From Ascarosepion bandense (Eukaryota > Mollusca > Cephalopoda > Sepiida > Sepiidae), in assembly GCA_037127315.1 (NCBI GenBank), contig JBBBDQ010000913.1, positions 2,785,001 to 2,849,000 of the forward strand: a DNA stretch of 64,000 nt, in the 5' to 3' direction. The translations under genes and the position numbers were made by a program. Under the pieces are notes generated by a model. It was given only the letters and a program-made list of their open reading frames with translations, was not told the DNA's origin and did no database searches. Of the stretch, positions 62,700 through 64,000 are shown in pieces. Within the stretch, counting starts at the first letter, position 1. Each line of letters opens with the position of its first letter.

Positions 62700-63040
62700 T
62701 TGTCTTCTTGTATGTGCCGTGTCTCTTCAGGACGTTGGCGATAATGACTCTCCTTAACTCTCCTGATTATTGTAGGTCTCAATAACTTTTGTCTTTTAGC
62801 CATCTCTCCCAAAACCCTGCACCGCCATCCACTCACACAAGCTCGCCACGTATGTTATAAGTTCTTTTCTCATTATATATCCTATAAATTTCAACTATCT
62901 TTTCCTGATAGTATAACTATACGTTTTGTTAACATTTTTTGTATGACTTTACTCATATGTTCAGTCCATATTATTCTCAGCATCCTTCTGTAGAACTGTA
63001 TTCCTGTTGCTCCAAGTCTCTTCTTCATTTAAGAAGAGAT
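62700..63040 (-). mobile_element. RTE-like LINE 3' end
   Basis: TCTTCTTGTATGTGCCGTGT with CTCTTCAGGACGTTGGCGAT is the reversed RTE terminus. ATCCTTCTGTAGAACTGTAT at 62981 marks RRML. Strongly degenerate. Confidence 0.78.
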
Positions 63041-63099
63041 TATCCTGCATTCATTGGCATGTAGAAAGACTGATGCTACCTAACACTTCAATGCTATTT

Positions 63100-63715
63100 C
63101 TTTGTTTCTAACAATATTTTTTTGTTTCCTAATACTTCGCGCTCCTGGGTATGATGATAAAATGCATCCGGCAGCAAGGCCTCTAATTGGGAGGTTGTGA
63201 CGAGCATGGAACCACCTTTTAATTGCTATTGTTCTCAGGTTCACCTTGACCCGAAATGGTAGCACCTGTTATGATCCCAGCTGTGGGCAAATAGTTAACC
63301 CCGTAAATTGGGGTCAAAACACCATTAAACTATAAAAATAGATTTTTATATAAATATATACGTAAAAATAGACTTTTATAGAAAAATATACATTTTTGAA
63401 GGAAAATTATTACCAACAATAAATTTTTGCTAGAAATACATTTTTGAATACAAACTACCTCAGACACATCTTCAGTTTTCTGAAAAGAAACAGAACACAT
63501 CTTCAGTTTTCTAAAAGAAACAGAACACATCTTCAGTTTTCTAAAAGAAAAAAAAAGAAAATGAAAATAGAAAATGAAAAAAAAATTATTCCAACTCTGA
63601 CTAAATCAACCTTCTCACAATAACCGAACAATAAAAAATACCTTAAAATCCCACATTTTTTACATTAAATAACCCACGGAGGGTGATATGCCGTTAAACA
63701 AAATTCACACTCAAA
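63100..63715 (-). repeat. Dispersed repeat 'X', second copy
   Basis: Reverse of 26530-27340: GGCAGCAAGGCCTCTAATTG, GATCCCAGCTGTGGGCAAAT, AGTTAACCCC and the head AACCCACGGAGGGTGATATG. It includes a 3-copy, ~32 bp repeat AGAACACATCTTCAGTTTTC (63470-63548) not present in the first copy. Confidence 0.72.
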
Positions 63716-64000
63716 CTTAATATTTCGCTAAGCTTTTGGAAGGCATCTGTCGCTATCCCAATGCGCCTTCGGATTTCCCTCTTGCAATGTCTGTCCTCTA
63801 TTAATACGCTTCTCGGATATCTAAATAGAGGCACCTGTTTTGATATTGATATATCTAATCTATAATTTGCATGTTGTTATTTTAAATGCTAGCATTAATT
63901 TCCATTTTCGGCAGAAACTTTTCCTTTCGAACGTTCGTGTTATTATATGTATTACTGAACAAATGACTTTCATCCTCACTGGGTGTTTCATATATGTGGC
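63716..64000. other. Unassigned sequence
   Basis: No feature recognised up to the window edge. Confidence 0.5.

Overview
This 64 kb window looks like intergenic or intronic DNA of a large, repeat-rich animal genome. It has no operons, no bacterial gene spacing and no convincing host protein-coding gene. It is AT-rich and packed with microsatellites: TA, TG/CA, GA/CT, TTTC, GATA. It also holds a dense, nested collection of broken transposable elements of typically metazoan kinds. The mix is RTE-like and CR1/Jockey-like LINEs, a Penelope-like element with a GIY-YIG domain, BEL/Pao and Gypsy LTR elements, mariner, Tc1-like and hAT-like DNA transposons, Helitrons, and tRNA- and 5S-derived SINEs. 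My best guess is a lophotrochozoan, most likely a cephalopod mollusc. That guess rests on the overall repeat flavour and not on a diagnostic gene.

Layout. 1-4.2 kb: RTE LINE 3' ends, one interrupted by a young BEL/Pao element (two 657 bp LTRs in which I see no difference, TSD AAAT) whose coding middle is deleted and replaced by a 22 bp tandem repeat. 4.3-5.8 kb: a hAT-like element apparently containing a Helitron-like and a LINE fragment. 5.9-9.6 kb: low-complexity DNA, LINE RT and LINE tail fragments, a mariner relic and a SINE. 9.7-12.1 kb: a 116/112 bp satellite. 12.3-18 kb: RTE, SINEs, an inverted-repeat element and two Penelope-like 3' ends abutting TA microsatellites. 18.5-22.9 kb: long TTTC-based and ATCT arrays. 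23-30 kb: Tc1-like MITE, LINE and SINE pieces, a solo LTR and a Helitron helicase relic. 30-34 kb: two degenerate Gypsy copies and another solo LTR. 34-48 kb: dense SINE/LINE/RTE nesting, two more LTR copies, a 5S-derived repeat and a triplicated RTE-tail unit. 48.5-50 kb: an internally deleted mariner whose right terminal repeat continues into a perfectly periodic 49 bp satellite. 50-54 kb: a low-copy repeated segment interrupted by RTE, plus SINEs. 54.6-60.4 kb: a minisatellite, two GATA arrays, a short Helitron-like element and tandem SINE tails. 60.8-64 kb: LINE, palindromes, a 5S-like relic, RTE and a second copy of a repeat seen at 26.5 kb.

Nothing here works as a pathway. The story is one of element insertion, decay and conversion of transposon ends into tandem repeats. 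The items most worth a second look are the mariner-end-derived 49 bp satellite (48.5-50.0 kb), the non-autonomous BEL/Pao element with a tandem repeat at its deletion junction (0.9-4.0 kb), the 116/112 bp satellite, and the GATA arrays that share a dispersed spacer. Boundaries without stated terminal repeats or target-site duplications (TSDs) are approximate.
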